Shown here in pieces: positions 1 to 11,524 of a stretch of 64,000 bases of DNA (positions within the stretch are counted from its first letter, which is position 1; the number at the start of each line of letters is the position of its first letter). Origin of the DNA: Halomonas piscis (GTDB taxonomy: Bacteria > Pseudomonadota > Gammaproteobacteria > Pseudomonadales > Halomonadaceae); contig NZ_CP119391.1 of NCBI RefSeq assembly GCF_031886125.1, forward strand, positions 744,001 through 808,000, given 5' to 3'. The notes under the pieces were generated by a model, which was given only the letters and a program-made list of their open reading frames with translations, did not search any database and was not told the origin of the DNA. Made by a program: the position numbers and the translations under genes.

Positions 1-1517
<1,517 letters not shown>

Positions 1518-1561
1518 GTGTGGTGTCCTCCATGCAGATCGTCAAGGGCCGGGGTGGCAGG

Positions 1562-4234
1562 CTATACGTCCAGCACTTCGATCAGACGCTCGCGCAGCTG
1601 ATTCTGACGTTCCGGGTTGGTGAGCGGCTCGCCGGCCTTGGTGGTGATGAAGAATACGTCCTCCACGCGCTCGCCCAGGGTGGCGATCTTGGCGGCGGAA
1701 AGGGCAATGTCCTGCTCCATGAAGATACGCCCCACCCGGGCCAAGAGGCCGGGGCGGTCCGGGGCGGTGAGCTCCAGCAGGGTGCGCTCGTTGGCCGGAT
1801 CCTGCTCGATGAGCACGCTGGTGGGCACCTTGAAGTGCTTGAGTTTGCGCGGCGTGTGCCGGGTGACGATGCGCGGATAGTCGTCCGGGTCGTCGAGCTC
1901 TTCGACCAGGTGGCGGCGCATTTCTTCGATGCGCTCGCCGTCGCGGATGGCCTGATGCTGGTTATCCAGCACGATGAAGGTATTGAGCGTCCAGTCGTTG
2001 CGCGAGGTGGCGATGCGCGCATCGTGGATCGACAGCCCCAGCTGCTCCATGGCCGCCGCGGTGGCGGCGAAGAGATCGTCTACCGAGCGGGTGTGGATGA
2101 ACACCTGGGTGCCGCCTTCGGCGGTGTCCTCGGGGGCGCTGATCAGCACCAGCGGCAGGTGCGCTTCCCGGTGGGCAAGGATGCCCCGGGTCTGCCAGCT
2201 GATCTCGGCGGGGGCGTACTGGAGAAAATAGTCTTCGCCCAGCGAATCCCACAGCGGGTCGATGTCCACGTCGTCGATGCCGGCGTCGTGGAGCAGCGCG
2301 CGGGCTTCGCCCCGGGTTTCGCGCACCCAGTCGTCGCGGTCCGGCGGATTGTGCAGTCCCCGGCGCAGGGCGCGCTTGGTTTCGGCGTGGAGCTGGCGCA
2401 AGAGCGTGGCCCGCCAGCCGTTCCACAGCGACGGGTTGGTGGCGTTGATGTCGGCCACGGTGAGCACGTAAAGATAGTCCAGCCGGGTTTCGTTTTGCAC
2501 CTTGAGGGCGAAGTCGCGGATGACGTCGGGATCGGTGATGTCGCGTTTCTGCGCGGTCATCGACATCAGCAGGTGATGCTCGACCAGCCAGCTGGCCAGG
2601 CGAGTGTCGTGGGTGGACAGCCGATGGCGCTGGCAGAAGGCTTCCACGTCCCGGGCGCCGATGATCGAGTGATCGCCGCCGCGGCCCTTGCCGATGTCGT
2701 GAAAAAGCCCGACGATCCACAAAACGTCGAGCCTGGGCAGCCTGGGCATCAGCTCGGCGGCTACGGCAAAGTTCGTCCGGGCGTCGGGCTTGCGAAAGCG
2801 GTGCAACAGCTTGAGCAGCTTCAGCGTGTGGGCGTCGACGGTGTAGAGGTGGAAGAGGTCGTGCTGCATCAGCCCCACTGCCCGGCCGAAGTCGGGCAGG
2901 TACTTGCCCAGAATGCCGTAGCGGTTCATTCGCCGTAGCTGGCGCGGGACGTTGCCCGACGAGCGCAGAAGCGCCATGAACAGCCGCTGGTGCTCGGGGT
3001 CGTCGCGGTAGCTGTCGTCGATCAGGTGGCGGTGGTCGCGGATCAGGCGGATGGTATCGGCGCGCACGCCTTCGATCTCGGGGTGCTCGGCCATGAGCAG
3101 GAAGAGTTCCAGAAGCGCCTCGGGGTGCTCGCGAAACAGGCTTCGCGAGCGCGCCTGGATATAGCCGCCCCGGGTTTCGAAGCGCGCGTTGAGCGTGACC
3201 GTCGCCAGGGACTGCTCGCCGCGCAGGATGACTTCGTCAAAGTGCTGCAGCAGCATGTCGTTGAGCCCGGCAAGCGCCGTCACGTGGCGATAGTAGCGCT
3301 TCATGAACTGTTCGACGGCCAGGCGCTCGGCGGTGTCCTTGAAGCCAAAAAGCTCGGCGATGCGGCGCTGGTGGTCAAACAGCAGGCGGTCTTCGGCGCG
3401 CCCGGCGAGCATGTGCAGGGCGTAGCGTACCTGCCACAAAAAGGCCTGCCCTTGGCTGACAATGCGCAGCTCGGCGTCGTTCATGAAGCCCTTGGCGACG
3501 ATGTCGGCGTAGTATTCGGTAGCAAAGTGGCGTTTGGCCACCCAGCCGATCATCTGGATGTCGCGAAGCCCCCCGGGGGAGCTTTTGATGTTGGGCTCGA
3601 GATGGTACTCGGAGTTGTTGTAGCGCTGGTGGCGGGCGATCTGCTCGTCGCGCTTGGCGGCGAAAAAACGATCCGCCGGCCACAGGCGCTCGGTGTCAAG
3701 GCGCTCGCGCATGGCATCGCGAAGACGCCCGGGGCCCTTGATCAGGCGCGTTTCCAGCAGATTGGTCATCACCGTGACGTCGGCTTCGGCTTCGCGCTCG
3801 CAGTCGGCAAGCGAGCGCACGCTGTGGCCGATCTCCAGGCCGATATCCCATAAAAAGGTGATGAACTCGGTGAGCGGCTCGCGGTAGGGACGATCGTCCT
3901 CGTCTTCGAGCAGCACCATCAGGTCGATATCGGAATGCGGATGCAGCTCGCCGCGGCCAAAGCCGCCCACGGCGAGCAGGGCAATGCCGTCGTCGGGCCA
4001 GGCGTGCTGCTCCCAGGCGATCGCCAGCAGCCGATCGAGGTGCCAGGCGCGGCCGCGCACCAGGTCGCGGATGTCGGCACCCGCGCGAAACCGCGCGTCG
4101 AGCCGTTCCTGCAGGGATTCCAGCGCCGCCTTGAACGGCGCCACCGGCGAGCGCGAGCCGGCAAGCTCGGCGCGAAAGGTGTCAAGGTCGAGCAGGGTGG
4201 TGTCCGGCACGAAGCGGTAATGGTGGAGTAGCAT
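1562..4234 (-). CDS. glnD: Bifunctional PII uridylyltransferase / uridylyl-removing enzyme
   Basis: Senses glutamine and adds or removes UMP on PII proteins (GlnB/GlnK), controlling glutamine synthetase adenylylation and the NtrBC response. 890 aa, the usual length. Domains in order: nucleotidyltransferase with GGFGRGELHPHSDIDL at about residues 90-105, the two Asp being catalytic; HD phosphohydrolase domain with LFHDIGKGRGGDHS at about 511-524, the uridylyl-removing site; two C-terminal ACT domains, one near residue 710 and one (LLELTAPDRPGLLARVG) near 820, which bind glutamine. I chose the ATG giving MLLHHYRF because it overlaps the map stop by one base (TGATG), indicating coupling. An open frame extends 63 codons upstream but only as a shadow of map. 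Confidence 0.96.
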   Translation of the reverse strand: MLLHHYRFVPDTTLLDLDTFRAELAGSRSPVAPFKAALESLQERLDARFRAGADIRDLVRGRAWHLDRLLAIAWEQHAWPDDGIALLAVGGFGRGELHPHSDIDLMVLLEDEDDRPYREPLTEFITFLWDIGLEIGHSVRSLADCEREAEADVTVMTNLLETRLIKGPGRLRDAMRERLDTERLWPADRFFAAKRDEQIARHQRYNNSEYHLEPNIKSSPGGLRDIQMIGWVAKRHFATEYYADIVAKGFMNDAELRIVSQGQAFLWQVRYALHMLAGRAEDRLLFDHQRRIAELFGFKDTAERLAVEQFMKRYYRHVTALAGLNDMLLQHFDEVILRGEQSLATVTLNARFETRGGYIQARSRSLFREHPEALLELFLLMAEHPEIEGVRADTIRLIRDHRHLIDDSYRDDPEHQRLFMALLRSSGNVPRQLRRMNRYGILGKYLPDFGRAVGLMQHDLFHLYTVDAHTLKLLKLLHRFRKPDARTNFAVAAELMPRLPRLDVLWIVGLFHDIGKGRGGDHSIIGARDVEAFCQRHRLSTHDTRLASWLVEHHLLMSMTAQKRDITDPDVIRDFALKVQNETRLDYLYVLTVADINATNPSLWNGWRATLLRQLHAETKRALRRGLHNPPDRDDWVRETRGEARALLHDAGIDDVDIDPLWDSLGEDYFLQYAPAEISWQTRGILAHREAHLPLVLISAPEDTAEGGTQVFIHTRSVDDLFAATAAAMEQLGLSIHDARIATSRNDWTLNTFIVLDNQHQAIRDGERIEEMRRHLVEELDDPDDYPRIVTRHTPRKLKHFKVPTSVLIEQDPANERTLLELTAPDRPGLLARVGRIFMEQDIALSAAKIATLGERVEDVFFITTKAGEPLTNPERQNQLRERLIEVLDV

Positions 4235-5025
4235 CAGCGCTCGAGAAAGCTCAGGTCTTCGTCGCTGCGCGCGGTGAGCACTTCCACGCCGGTGTCGGTG
4301 ACCAGCAGGGTATGTTCCCACTGGGCGGACAGGCTGCGATCCCGGGTCACGGCCGTCCAGCCGTCGCGCAGCACCTTGGTCTTGTAGCTGCCGACGTTGA
4401 TCATGGGCTCGATGGTAAAGCACATGCCCGCGGCCAGCTCGATGTCGGCTTCCGGGGCGTAGCCGTCGTAGTGGAGAAACTGCGGCTCCTCGTGAAAGCC
4501 CGCGCCGATACCGTGGCCGCAGAAATCGCGCACCACCGAGTAGCCGTGCTCTTCGGCGTGGTCCTGGATAACTCGCGCCAGCTCGGACAGGCGCACGCCC
4601 GGCCTGATCGCCGCCATGCTTTTATACAGGCATTCCTGGGTCACGCGGCTCAGGCGTTCGCCCTGGATCGACTCGCCGACGATGAACATGACGCTTGAGT
4701 CCCCGTGGTAGCCGTCACGGGTCTTGACGGTGATGTCGAGGTTCATGATGTCGCCTTTCTTGAGCTTTTTGGCGTCATCGGGGATGCCGTGGCAGACCAC
4801 GTGGTTGATCGAGGTGCACGTCGCCTTGGGAAAGCCGTGGTAGTTCAGCGGCGCCGGGGTGGAGCCCAGCTCGTCGACGATATAGGCGTGGCACAGCCGG
4901 TCGACTTCCCCGGTGCTGGTGCCCGCCTTGACGTGGGGGGTGATCATTTCAATCACGCTGGCGGCCTGGCGGCCGGCTTCGCGCATCTTGTCGATTTCGG
5001 CGGGCGTTTTAATCGGAACGTTCAT
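4234..5025 (-). CDS. map: Methionine aminopeptidase, type I
   Basis: Removes the initiator methionine from nascent proteins; cytoplasmic pita-bread fold dimetal enzyme. 263 aa from ATG (MNVPIKTPAEID); a GTG two codons earlier would add Met-Ser and cannot be excluded. The metal and substrate residues are recognisable in INHVVCHGIPDD (His), NLDITVKTRDGYHGDSSVMF (two Asp), GHGIGAGFHEEPQF (His), FTIEPMI (Glu) and EHTLLVTD (Glu). It is divergent from rpsB, as in many gammaproteobacteria, and its stop overlaps the glnD start. No strong Shine-Dalgarno is visible upstream of either start. Confidence 0.95.
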   Translation of the reverse strand: MNVPIKTPAEIDKMREAGRQAASVIEMITPHVKAGTSTGEVDRLCHAYIVDELGSTPAPLNYHGFPKATCTSINHVVCHGIPDDAKKLKKGDIMNLDITVKTRDGYHGDSSVMFIVGESIQGERLSRVTQECLYKSMAAIRPGVRLSELARVIQDHAEEHGYSVVRDFCGHGIGAGFHEEPQFLHYDGYAPEADIELAAGMCFTIEPMINVGSYKTKVLRDGWTAVTRDRSLSAQWEHTLLVTDTGVEVLTARSDEDLSFLER

Positions 5026-5147
5026 GGACACTCGATCGCTTCAAGGGTGGAAAAAGCAAGGTGAAAAACGGCGGGGGCCGCGTGCTGCCCGGGGCCTGGC
5101 GTATGGTAAACCATGCCTTGCCAGCCGGATTGCAAAGGCGCAGCGAC

Positions 5148-5176
5148 TTCATCTTGACGGGGAACTATGGTATAAA
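5148..5176 (+). promoter_or_regulatory. Candidate extended -10 promoter for rpsB-tsf
   Basis: TATAAA at 5171-5176 is preceded by TG one base upstream (TGGTATAAA), which is an extended -10. The hexamer 17 nt upstream (TTCATC, 5148-5153) is a weak -35. A TTGACG at 5154-5159 is only 11 nt from the -10, too close to act with it. Placement about 255 nt upstream of rpsB leaves a long leader, as is usual for ribosomal protein operons. Confidence 0.5.
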
Positions 5177-5430
5177 GCCGCGCGCTTTCCTGCAATCTTC
5201 CGCCTGCCGGCGGGCCTTCCTGGGAATGGCCATGCCCGGTCGATGGCGCCTGGAGAGAAGCGCAGCGGTAAGCTTTGCCGTGCGCGGCTACCATCACTAC
5301 ATTAACCGCAAGCCTTGAAAACACACATGCACCGGCACATGGTCCCGGGTGCCGGCTGAGCGCCGCGCGGCGTCACCGGTCGGATCCATGGGGTGCGTGG
5401 AGGCCTAACCCGAGTTTCAGGAGTTTTACC
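5177..5430 (+). promoter_or_regulatory. rpsB 5' leader, possible S2 autoregulatory element
   Basis: The 405-nt gap between map and rpsB holds no convincing gene. The part downstream of the promoter is GC-rich and includes short inverted repeats around 5330-5400. The last 20 nt give a good Shine-Dalgarno (AGGAG at 5420-5424) before the rpsB ATG. In gammaproteobacteria the rpsB-tsf leader is a known S2-binding autoregulatory RNA. That this leader folds the same way is inference; I did not match its consensus. Confidence 0.3.
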
Positions 5431-6195
5431 ATGGCACATGTCAACATGCGTGACCTGCTCAAGGCAGGCGCCCACTTCGGCCACCAGACCCGTTACTGGA
5501 ACCCGAAGATGGGTCGGTACATCTTCGGTGCACGCAACAAGATTCATATCATCAACCTTGAGCACACGCTGCCGGCGCTGAACGAAGCGATCGACGTGGT
5601 GGCCAAAATGGCCGCGGCCAACAACAAGATCCTGTTTGTGGGCACCAAGCGCAGCGCCAGCAAGATCATCAAGGAAGAAGCCACCCGCGTGGGCCAGCCG
5701 TTCGTCAACCACCGCTGGCTCGGCGGCATGCTGACCAACTTCAAGACGATCCGTCAGTCCATCAAGCGCCTGCACGATCTGGAGGCCATGCGCGAAGACG
5801 GCACTTTTGACAAGCTGGTCAAGAAAGAAGTGCTAATGGCCACCCGCGAACAGGACAAGCTCGAGCGCTCCATCGGCGGCATCAAGCACATGAACGGCCT
5901 GCCGGACGCGCTGTTTGTGGTCGACGTGGACCACGAGCGCCTGGCCATCAACGAGGCCAACAAGCTGGGCATCCCGGTCATCGGCGTGGTGGACACCAAC
6001 TCCAACCCCGACGGTGTCGACTACGTGATCCCGGGCAACGATGACTCCATCCGCGCCATCCAGATCTACGTCACGGCCATGGCCGATGCCTGCGCCAGCG
6101 CCAAGGAAGGGGACCCGGACGAGTTCGTCGAAGTGACCGACGAGGAGCCCGCTGCCGAGCCGGGCGCCGCGGATCAGAGCGCCGCCGCCGAGTAA
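5431..6195 (+). CDS. rpsB: 30S ribosomal protein S2
   Basis: Small-subunit protein S2, needed for S1 binding to the ribosome. 254 aa. Start chosen at the ATG giving [20 protein letters not shown], preceded by AGGAG. Typical S2 sequences include [12 protein letters not shown] and [15 protein letters not shown]. An acidic, alanine-rich C-terminal tail follows residue 230. It is followed by tsf after 90 nt that contain a strong palindrome, the standard rpsB-tsf arrangement. An earlier in-frame start would add 52 residues of non-S2 sequence and is rejected. Confidence 0.97.
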   Translation: MAHVNMRDLLKAGAHFGHQTRYWNPKMGRYIFGARNKIHIINLEHTLPALNEAIDVVAKMAAANNKILFVGTKRSASKIIKEEATRVGQPFVNHRWLGGMLTNFKTIRQSIKRLHDLEAMREDGTFDKLVKKEVLMATREQDKLERSIGGIKHMNGLPDALFVVDVDHERLAINEANKLGIPVIGVVDTNSNPDGVDYVIPGNDDSIRAIQIYVTAMADACASAKEGDPDEFVEVTDEEPAAEPGAADQSAAAE

Positions 6196-6216
6196 GACGG
6201 CTCGCCCCTGGTGCCG

Positions 6217-6240
6217 GTCAGGGAGCATGCGCTCCCTGAC
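6217..6240 (+). terminator. rpsB-tsf intercistronic hairpin (attenuator-like)
   Basis: A perfect 10-bp inverted repeat, GTCAGGGAGC and GCTCCCTGAC, around the loop ATGC. It is not followed by a clean T-tract (next bases CCTGGCGTTTCATC). Partial termination or mRNA processing that lowers tsf relative to rpsB is a plausible role, as known for the E. coli operon. Confidence 0.6.
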
Positions 6241-6285
6241 CCTGGCGTTTCATCATTCAGTCAGATTCATTAGAGGTGAATTTTC

Positions 6286-7155
6286 ATGGCAGCTATCAGT
6301 GCCTCTCAGGTCAAGGAACTGCGCGAGCGCACCGGCCTTGGCATGATGGAGTGTAAAAAAGCACTCACCGAAGCCGACGGCGATATCGACGTTGCGATCG
6401 AAAACCTGCGCAAGAACTCCGGCCTCAAGGCCGCCAAGAAAGCCGACCGCACCGCCGCCGAAGGCGCCGTGGTGACCAAGGTGGCCGACGACGGCAGCTA
6501 CGGCGTGATGGTCGAGATCAACTCGGAGACCGACTTCGTCGCCCGGGACGATAACTTCACCGCCTTTGCCAACACCATCGTTGATGCCTTCTTCGCCGCC
6601 AAAAGCGACGACGTGGCCACGGTCATGAACAGCGATCTGGAAAAGACCCGCGAAGAGCTGGTGCAGAAAATCGGCGAGAACATCAGCGTGCGTCGCGCCG
6701 TGGTCGTGGAGCCCGGTGAGGGCAGCACCGTGGGCGAATACGTGCACGGCGGCCGCATTGGCGTGCTCACCGTGCTCAAGGGCGGCACCGTCGACGCCGC
6801 GCGGGACGTGGCCATGCACGTAGCGGCCATCAATCCCGCAGCGACGCGTCCGGAAGACATGCCCCAGGAACAGCTGGACGAAGAAAAGGCGATCATCCTG
6901 GCCCAGCCTGACATGGCCGGCAAGCCGGAAAACATCGCCGAAAAAATGGTGCAGGGCCGTCTCAAGAAATACCTGGCGGAAAACAGCCTCACCGAGCAGG
7001 CCTTCGTCAAGAACCCCGACCAGACCGTGGCCGAGTACGTCAAGGAAGCCGGCGGCGAAGTCACCAGCTTTACCCGTTTTGAAGTGGGTGAAGGCATCGA
7101 GGTCGAGGAAGTCGACTTTGCCCAGGAAGTGATGGAACAGGCTGGCCGCGCCTAA
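6286..7155 (+). CDS. tsf: Translation elongation factor Ts
   Basis: Guanine-nucleotide exchange factor for EF-Tu. 289 aa. The N-terminal UBA-like domain carries [19 protein letters not shown] (residues ~12-30), the EF-Ts signature. The core has [12 protein letters not shown], including the conserved Thr-Asp-Phe that contacts the EF-Tu nucleotide pocket. Good Shine-Dalgarno (GAGGTG, 6273-6278) before the ATG. Lies in the rpsB-tsf-pyrH-frr order. Confidence 0.97.
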   Translation: MAAISASQVKELRERTGLGMMECKKALTEADGDIDVAIENLRKNSGLKAAKKADRTAAEGAVVTKVADDGSYGVMVEINSETDFVARDDNFTAFANTIVDAFFAAKSDDVATVMNSDLEKTREELVQKIGENISVRRAVVVEPGEGSTVGEYVHGGRIGVLTVLKGGTVDAARDVAMHVAAINPAATRPEDMPQEQLDEEKAIILAQPDMAGKPENIAEKMVQGRLKKYLAENSLTEQAFVKNPDQTVAEYVKEAGGEVTSFTRFEVGEGIEVEEVDFAQEVMEQAGRA

Positions 7156-7175
7156 GGTCAGAGGTTTCATCGCCC

Positions 7176-7201
7176 AAGGCGTGCGTCTCGGCGCACGCCT
7201 T
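7176..7201 (+). terminator. Hairpin between tsf and pyrH
   Basis: Ten-base-pair inverted repeat AAGGCGTGCG / CGCACGCCTT with a 6-nt loop, 20 nt after the tsf stop. The following bases (CGTGTATCTG) are not a T-run, so it may be a weak terminator, attenuator or 3'-end stabiliser rather than a full stop. Confidence 0.5.
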
Positions 7202-7274
7202 CGTGTATCTGCTCCCCAGGCGGGGAGTCATTGCCATACCATCCGGTGTTCAGGCCTGCTGCAGGAGACTTGCC

Positions 7275-8060
7275 ATGCCCAACGAGACGAATGATCCGCT
7301 AATTCCCGCCGGGCAACCGGCCGAGAGCTCGAAGTCGAGCGCTACCCCATCGAGCTACAGACGCATTCTGCTCAAGCTGTCGGGCGAGGCGCTGATGGGG
7401 GATCATGAGTTCGGCATTGATCCCAAGGTGCTGGACCGCATGGCGCTGGAAATCGGCCAGCTGGTGGGCATCGGCGTCCAGGTGGGGATCGTCATCGGCG
7501 GTGGCAACCTCTTCCGCGGCGCGGCGCTTAACGAAGCCGGGATGGACCGCGTGACCGGCGACCACATGGGTATGCTGGCCACGGTGATGAACGCGCTGGC
7601 CATGCGCGACGCCCTGGAACGCTCCAATATCCGCTCCCGGGTCATGTCGGCCATCCAGATGAGCGGCGTGGTCGAGCACTACGACCGCCGTTCGGCGATT
7701 CGCTATCTGACCTCGGGCGACGTCGTGCTGTTTTCCGCCGGTACCGGCAACCCCTTTTTCACCACCGACTCCGCCGCCTGCCTGCGGGCTATCGAGGTTG
7801 ACGCCGACGTCGTGGTCAAGGCCACCAAGGTCGACGGCGTTTACGACAAGGACCCGGTCAAGCACGCCGATGCGGTGAAGTACGAGCAGCTGAGCTACGA
7901 TGACGCCCTGGAGCAGAAGCTCGGCGTCATGGATTTGACCGCTATCTGCCTGGTACGGGACCATAATATGCCGGTGCGGGTATTTGACATGAACAAGCCC
8001 GAGGCCCTGCTGAATCTGGTCGTCGGGGGCCGGGAAGGCACGCTGATCAACAGAGGGTAG
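7275..8060 (+). CDS. pyrH: UMP kinase
   Basis: Phosphorylates UMP to UDP, hexameric, amino-acid-kinase fold. 261 aa from the ATG with GCAGGAGA upstream; it starts [14 protein letters not shown]. The first ~26 residues form a polar extension relative to the E. coli enzyme. The family core begins at [15 protein letters not shown], with the phosphate loop at [10 protein letters not shown], and ends with [10 protein letters not shown]. The frr start lies 5 nt downstream, so pyrH-frr are almost certainly cotranscribed. Confidence 0.96.
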   Translation: MPNETNDPLIPAGQPAESSKSSATPSSYRRILLKLSGEALMGDHEFGIDPKVLDRMALEIGQLVGIGVQVGIVIGGGNLFRGAALNEAGMDRVTGDHMGMLATVMNALAMRDALERSNIRSRVMSAIQMSGVVEHYDRRSAIRYLTSGDVVLFSAGTGNPFFTTDSAACLRAIEVDADVVVKATKVDGVYDKDPVKHADAVKYEQLSYDDALEQKLGVMDLTAICLVRDHNMPVRVFDMNKPEALLNLVVGGREGTLINRG

Positions 8061-8065
8061 ACGTA

Positions 8066-8620
8066 ATGGAAGACATCAAGAAAGATGCCGCAGCCCGCAT
8101 GAAGAAGAGCGTGGATGTGCTGCACACCAACTTCAACAAGATCCGTACCGGTCGCGCTCACCCGAGCCTTCTCGACTCGGTCACCGTGGACTACTACGGC
8201 GGCGAGGTGCCGCTCAACCAGGTGGCTTCCATCAACGTGGAAGACGCGCGCACGCTGGCGGTGAGCCCCTGGGAGGGCAGCATGGTGCCCAAGATCGAGA
8301 AGGCCATCATCGCCTCGGATCTGGGGCTCAACCCCGCCAGCGCCGGCAACGTGATCCGCGTGCCCTTGCCGATGCTGACCGAGGAGACGCGCAAGGGCTA
8401 TATCAAGCAGGCGCGCAGCGAGGCGGAAAACGCGCGGGTCGCTGTGCGTAACGTGCGAAGGGATGCCAACCACAGCTTCAAGACGCGGCTCAAGGACAAG
8501 GAAATCAGCGAGGACGACCAGCGCTTGGGTGAAGAAGAGATCCAGAAGCTGACCGACAAGCACATCGCCGAAATCGACAAGGCGCTGGCTTCCAAGGAAG
8601 ACGACCTGATGAAGGTATGA
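8066..8620 (+). CDS. frr: Ribosome recycling factor
   Basis: Splits the post-termination ribosome together with EF-G and IF3. 184 aa, the usual size. It has the conserved [16 protein letters not shown] loop near residue 25, [15 protein letters not shown], and the C-terminal KKGYIKQ-type helix ([20 protein letters not shown]). Two long helices make up the tRNA-mimicking stem domain. Five nt after pyrH; 50 nt before uppS. Confidence 0.97.
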   Translation: MEDIKKDAAARMKKSVDVLHTNFNKIRTGRAHPSLLDSVTVDYYGGEVPLNQVASINVEDARTLAVSPWEGSMVPKIEKAIIASDLGLNPASAGNVIRVPLPMLTEETRKGYIKQARSEAENARVAVRNVRRDANHSFKTRLKDKEISEDDQRLGEEEIQKLTDKHIAEIDKALASKEDDLMKV

Positions 8621-8670
8621 CATGCGGCCGCATGCCGTTTTTTTATGCACGATCACGGGGCCGAGACGCT

Positions 8671-9483
8671 ATGACGCCACCGCCGCTTTCTGATGAGCCA
8701 AGTGTCGACAAGGCAGGTCCGGCCAGCGCCGGCCAGCCCCGCGCGACGTCGGGCGCCCCGCCGCTGCCTTCTCATGTGGCCGTGATCATGGACGGCAACA
8801 ACCGCTGGGCCAGGCAGCGCGGCCTTTCCGGCGTGCGCGGCCACCGCGCCGGCGTCGAGTCGGTGCGCGCGGTCATCAAGCGCGCCGCCGAGCGCGGCGT
8901 CGACACGCTCAGTCTGTTCGCCTTCTCCAGCGAAAACTGGAAGCGTCCGACATCAGAGGTCAACGCGCTGATGGAGCTGTTTCTGATGGCGCTCAAGCGC
9001 GAGGTCAAAAAGCTTCACGAGCGCGGCGTTCGCCTCACCGTTCTGGGCGATCGCGAGGCCTTTTCCCACGCCATCCAGCAGCAGATCCAGCGGGCCGAGG
9101 CGCTGACCCGGGACAACCCCGGGATGCACCTGGTGATTGCTGCCAACTACGGCGGCAAGTGGGATATCGCCTGCGCCGCCCGGCGCCTGGCCGAGCAGGT
9201 GGCCGCCGGCGAAATCGAGGCTTCCGAGGTGGACGCCGAGCGCCTGGATCAGGCCATGGGACACTCCGGCGTGCCGCCGGTGGATCTGTGCATCCGCACC
9301 AGCGGCGAGCAGCGCCTGTCCAACTTCATGCTTTGGCAGCTGGCCTACGCCGAGCTGTACTTTGCGCCGCTTTTGTGGCCGGACTTTGGCGCCGAGGCGC
9401 TGGACGCCGCCCTTGACGACTTTGCCGGGCGCAAGCGCCGCTTTGGCAAGACGCACGAACAGATAGAGGCTCGGGGTGCTTAA
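8671..9483 (+). CDS. uppS: Undecaprenyl diphosphate synthase
   Basis: Adds eight isopentenyl units in cis to farnesyl diphosphate, making the C55 carrier lipid for peptidoglycan and LPS. 270 aa from the ATG at MTPPPLSDEP. The first ~30 residues are a low-complexity Pro/Ala/Ser extension. The catalytic motif VAVIMDGNNRWARQRG (Asp binds Mg-diphosphate) starts near residue 35, followed by FAFSSENWKRP and the C-terminal IRTSGEQRLSNFMLWQ. The end overlaps the GTG start of cdsA by 8 nt. An upstream in-frame ATG at 8617 overlaps frr and has no family similarity. Confidence 0.95.
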   Translation: MTPPPLSDEPSVDKAGPASAGQPRATSGAPPLPSHVAVIMDGNNRWARQRGLSGVRGHRAGVESVRAVIKRAAERGVDTLSLFAFSSENWKRPTSEVNALMELFLMALKREVKKLHERGVRLTVLGDREAFSHAIQQQIQRAEALTRDNPGMHLVIAANYGGKWDIACAARRLAEQVAAGEIEASEVDAERLDQAMGHSGVPPVDLCIRTSGEQRLSNFMLWQLAYAELYFAPLLWPDFGAEALDAALDDFAGRKRRFGKTHEQIEARGA

Positions 9484-10288
9484 ACAGCGCATTATGACCG
9501 CCGCCTGGCTGGCGCCGCTGGCGCTTGCCGGGCTTTTTGGCCTTGAGGGTGGCGCCTTTGCGCTGTTTGCCGGCGCCATTGTCCTGCTGGCCGGCCGCGA
9601 GTGGGCCAATCTGGCCGGCGTGACCACGCGGCTCGGGCGCGGGCTGGTGGTGACCGGCCTGGCCGGGGTGCTGCTGGCGCTGTGGTTTGCCGGCGCGGCC
9701 CACGCCGTCTGGCCGCTGGTGCTCGGGACGCTGGGCTGGGCACTCAATTTCTACTGGGTGTCGCGCTACCCCGCGGGCACCTCCCGGTGGCGCTCGACGC
9801 CCCGGCGACTCGCCATGGGCCTATGGGTGCTGGTGCCGTGCTGGGTCGGTTTCAACGTGCTGCGCGCCACCGAGCCTTCCGGCGTCTGGCTATTGTTCGT
9901 GCTGCTGCTGGTATGGGCGGCGGATATCGGCGCCTACTTCGCCGGCCGGCGCTTTGGCCGGCGCAAGCTCGCCCCCGGCGTCAGCCCGGGCAAGACCTGG
10001 GAGGGCGTGGCGGGCGGCATGGCCGCCACGGCGCTGTTGGCGCTGGGATTCGCCGCCTGGCAGTCGCTGGAGGCCACCGCCGCCGCCGTGCTGCTGGCGA
10101 TCGCCGCCGTTGTGACCCTGGTGTCGGTGCTCGGGGACCTGCTGGAAAGCATGCTCAAGCGCCACCGCGGCATCAAGGATTCAAGCCGGCTGCTGCCCGG
10201 CCACGGGGGCGTGCTTGACCGTATCGACAGCCTGACCGCCGCGGTGCCGACGTTTGCGCTTTTGTATCTGCAGGTGCTGCCGCTATGA
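9476..10288 (+). CDS. cdsA: Phosphatidate cytidylyltransferase
   Basis: Makes CDP-diacylglycerol from phosphatidate and CTP, the precursor of all major phospholipids; integral inner-membrane protein with about eight hydrophobic segments. 270 aa from a GTG start ([15 protein letters not shown]), overlapping uppS by 8 nt with GAGG upstream. The signature [20 protein letters not shown] plus [12 protein letters not shown] near residues 220-255 is diagnostic of the family. An ATG six codons in is possible, but LKQR is the usual family N-terminus. Confidence 0.94.
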   Translation: MLKQRIMTAAWLAPLALAGLFGLEGGAFALFAGAIVLLAGREWANLAGVTTRLGRGLVVTGLAGVLLALWFAGAAHAVWPLVLGTLGWALNFYWVSRYPAGTSRWRSTPRRLAMGLWVLVPCWVGFNVLRATEPSGVWLLFVLLLVWAADIGAYFAGRRFGRRKLAPGVSPGKTWEGVAGGMAATALLALGFAAWQSLEATAAAVLLAIAAVVTLVSVLGDLLESMLKRHRGIKDSSRLLPGHGGVLDRIDSLTAAVPTFALLYLQVLPL

Positions 10289-11493
10289 CCGACGCCGCCG
10301 TTCGCCGGGTGACCGTGCTGGGTTCCACGGGCTCCATTGGCCAAAGTACCCTGGACGTGATCGCCCGCCACCCGGAGCGCTATCGAGTGCATGCGCTGAC
10401 CGCTCACCGTTCCCGCGAGGCGCTCCTTGCCCAGTGCCTGACACATGGCCCGGCGGTGGCGGTGCTCGACGACGAGCAGGACGCCGCCTGGCTGCGCCGC
10501 GAGCTCGCCGCCGCCGGCCTGGAGACGGAGGTGGCCGCCGGCGCCGAGGCGCTTTGCGACGTGGCCCGGGACAGCGCGGCGGACACCGTCATGGCGGCGA
10601 TTGTCGGCGGTGCCGGGCTGTTGCCGTCGCTGGCCGCGGCTCGGGCGGGCAAGCGCGTGCTGCTGGCCAACAAGGAAGCCCTGGTGATGAGCGGGGCGCT
10701 GTTCATGGACGCCGTGGCGCGATCCGGGGCGACGCTGCTGCCGATCGACTCGGAACATAACGCCATCTACCAGTGTCTACCCGCCGAGCATCGCGGGGGG
10801 CTTTCCCGCCACGGCGTTTCGCAGCTGCTGCTCACCGCCTCGGGCGGGCCGTTTCGCCATCTGGGGCACGAAGCCCTGGAGCGAGTCACCCCCGAGCAGG
10901 CCTGCACCCACCCCAACTGGTCCATGGGGCGGAAAATTTCCGTGGACAGCGCCACGCTGATGAACAAGGGGCTCGAGCTGATTGAGGCCTGCTGGCTGTT
11001 CGACGCCGAGCCGGGCCAGGTGCAGGTAGTGGTGCATCCCCAGAGTATCGTGCACTCCATGGCGGCCTACGACGACGGCTCGGTGATCGCGCAGATGGGT
11101 AACCCCGACATGCGCACGCCCATTGCCTACGGCCTGGCCTGGCCCGAGCGCATCGATGCCGGGGTACGCTCGCTTGATCTTTTCCAGGTCGCGCGGCTGG
11201 ACTTCGAACGTCCGGACGAGACGCGCTTTCCCTGCCTGCGGCTGGCGCGCCAGGCCATGCTCGCCGGCGGTACGGCGCCCGCGGTACTCAACGCTGCCAA
11301 CGAAGTGGCCGTCGACGCTTTTCTGAATCGCCGGCTGGGGTTTGCCGCCATCGGCCGGGTGGTGGAAGACGTGCTCGATGGCCAGGCGGTGGCGGCTGCA
11401 GAAAGCCTTGAGGCGATTATCGACGCCGATCGGCGGGCACGCGCGGCTGCGGTTCGGCAGCTGCAGCGCCACGCCGGGGTGCGGCAGGCTTAA
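10285..11493 (+). CDS. dxr: 1-deoxy-D-xylulose 5-phosphate reductoisomerase
   Basis: Converts DXP to 2-C-methyl-D-erythritol 4-phosphate with NADPH, the committed step of the MEP isoprenoid pathway that feeds UppS and ubiquinone. 402 aa. The NADPH-binding motif [15 protein letters not shown] is at the N-terminus, NKEALVMSG near residue 131, and the metal/substrate residues lie in PIDSEHNAI and [20 protein letters not shown]. Its ATG overlaps the cdsA stop (ATGA). It could equally be called ispC. Confidence 0.96.
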   Translation: MTDAAVRRVTVLGSTGSIGQSTLDVIARHPERYRVHALTAHRSREALLAQCLTHGPAVAVLDDEQDAAWLRRELAAAGLETEVAAGAEALCDVARDSAADTVMAAIVGGAGLLPSLAAARAGKRVLLANKEALVMSGALFMDAVARSGATLLPIDSEHNAIYQCLPAEHRGGLSRHGVSQLLLTASGGPFRHLGHEALERVTPEQACTHPNWSMGRKISVDSATLMNKGLELIEACWLFDAEPGQVQVVVHPQSIVHSMAAYDDGSVIAQMGNPDMRTPIAYGLAWPERIDAGVRSLDLFQVARLDFERPDETRFPCLRLARQAMLAGGTAPAVLNAANEVAVDAFLNRRLGFAAIGRVVEDVLDGQAVAAAESLEAIIDADRRARAAAVRQLQRHAGVRQA

Positions 11494-11524
11494 TCGCGCA
11501 GCAAGCGCGCAGGAGACAGGGTCG

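Noticed and set aside
5154..5176. TTGACG plus TATAAA as a normal promoter pair
   Set aside because: Spacing is 11 nt, far too short; the extended -10 alone is the better reading.
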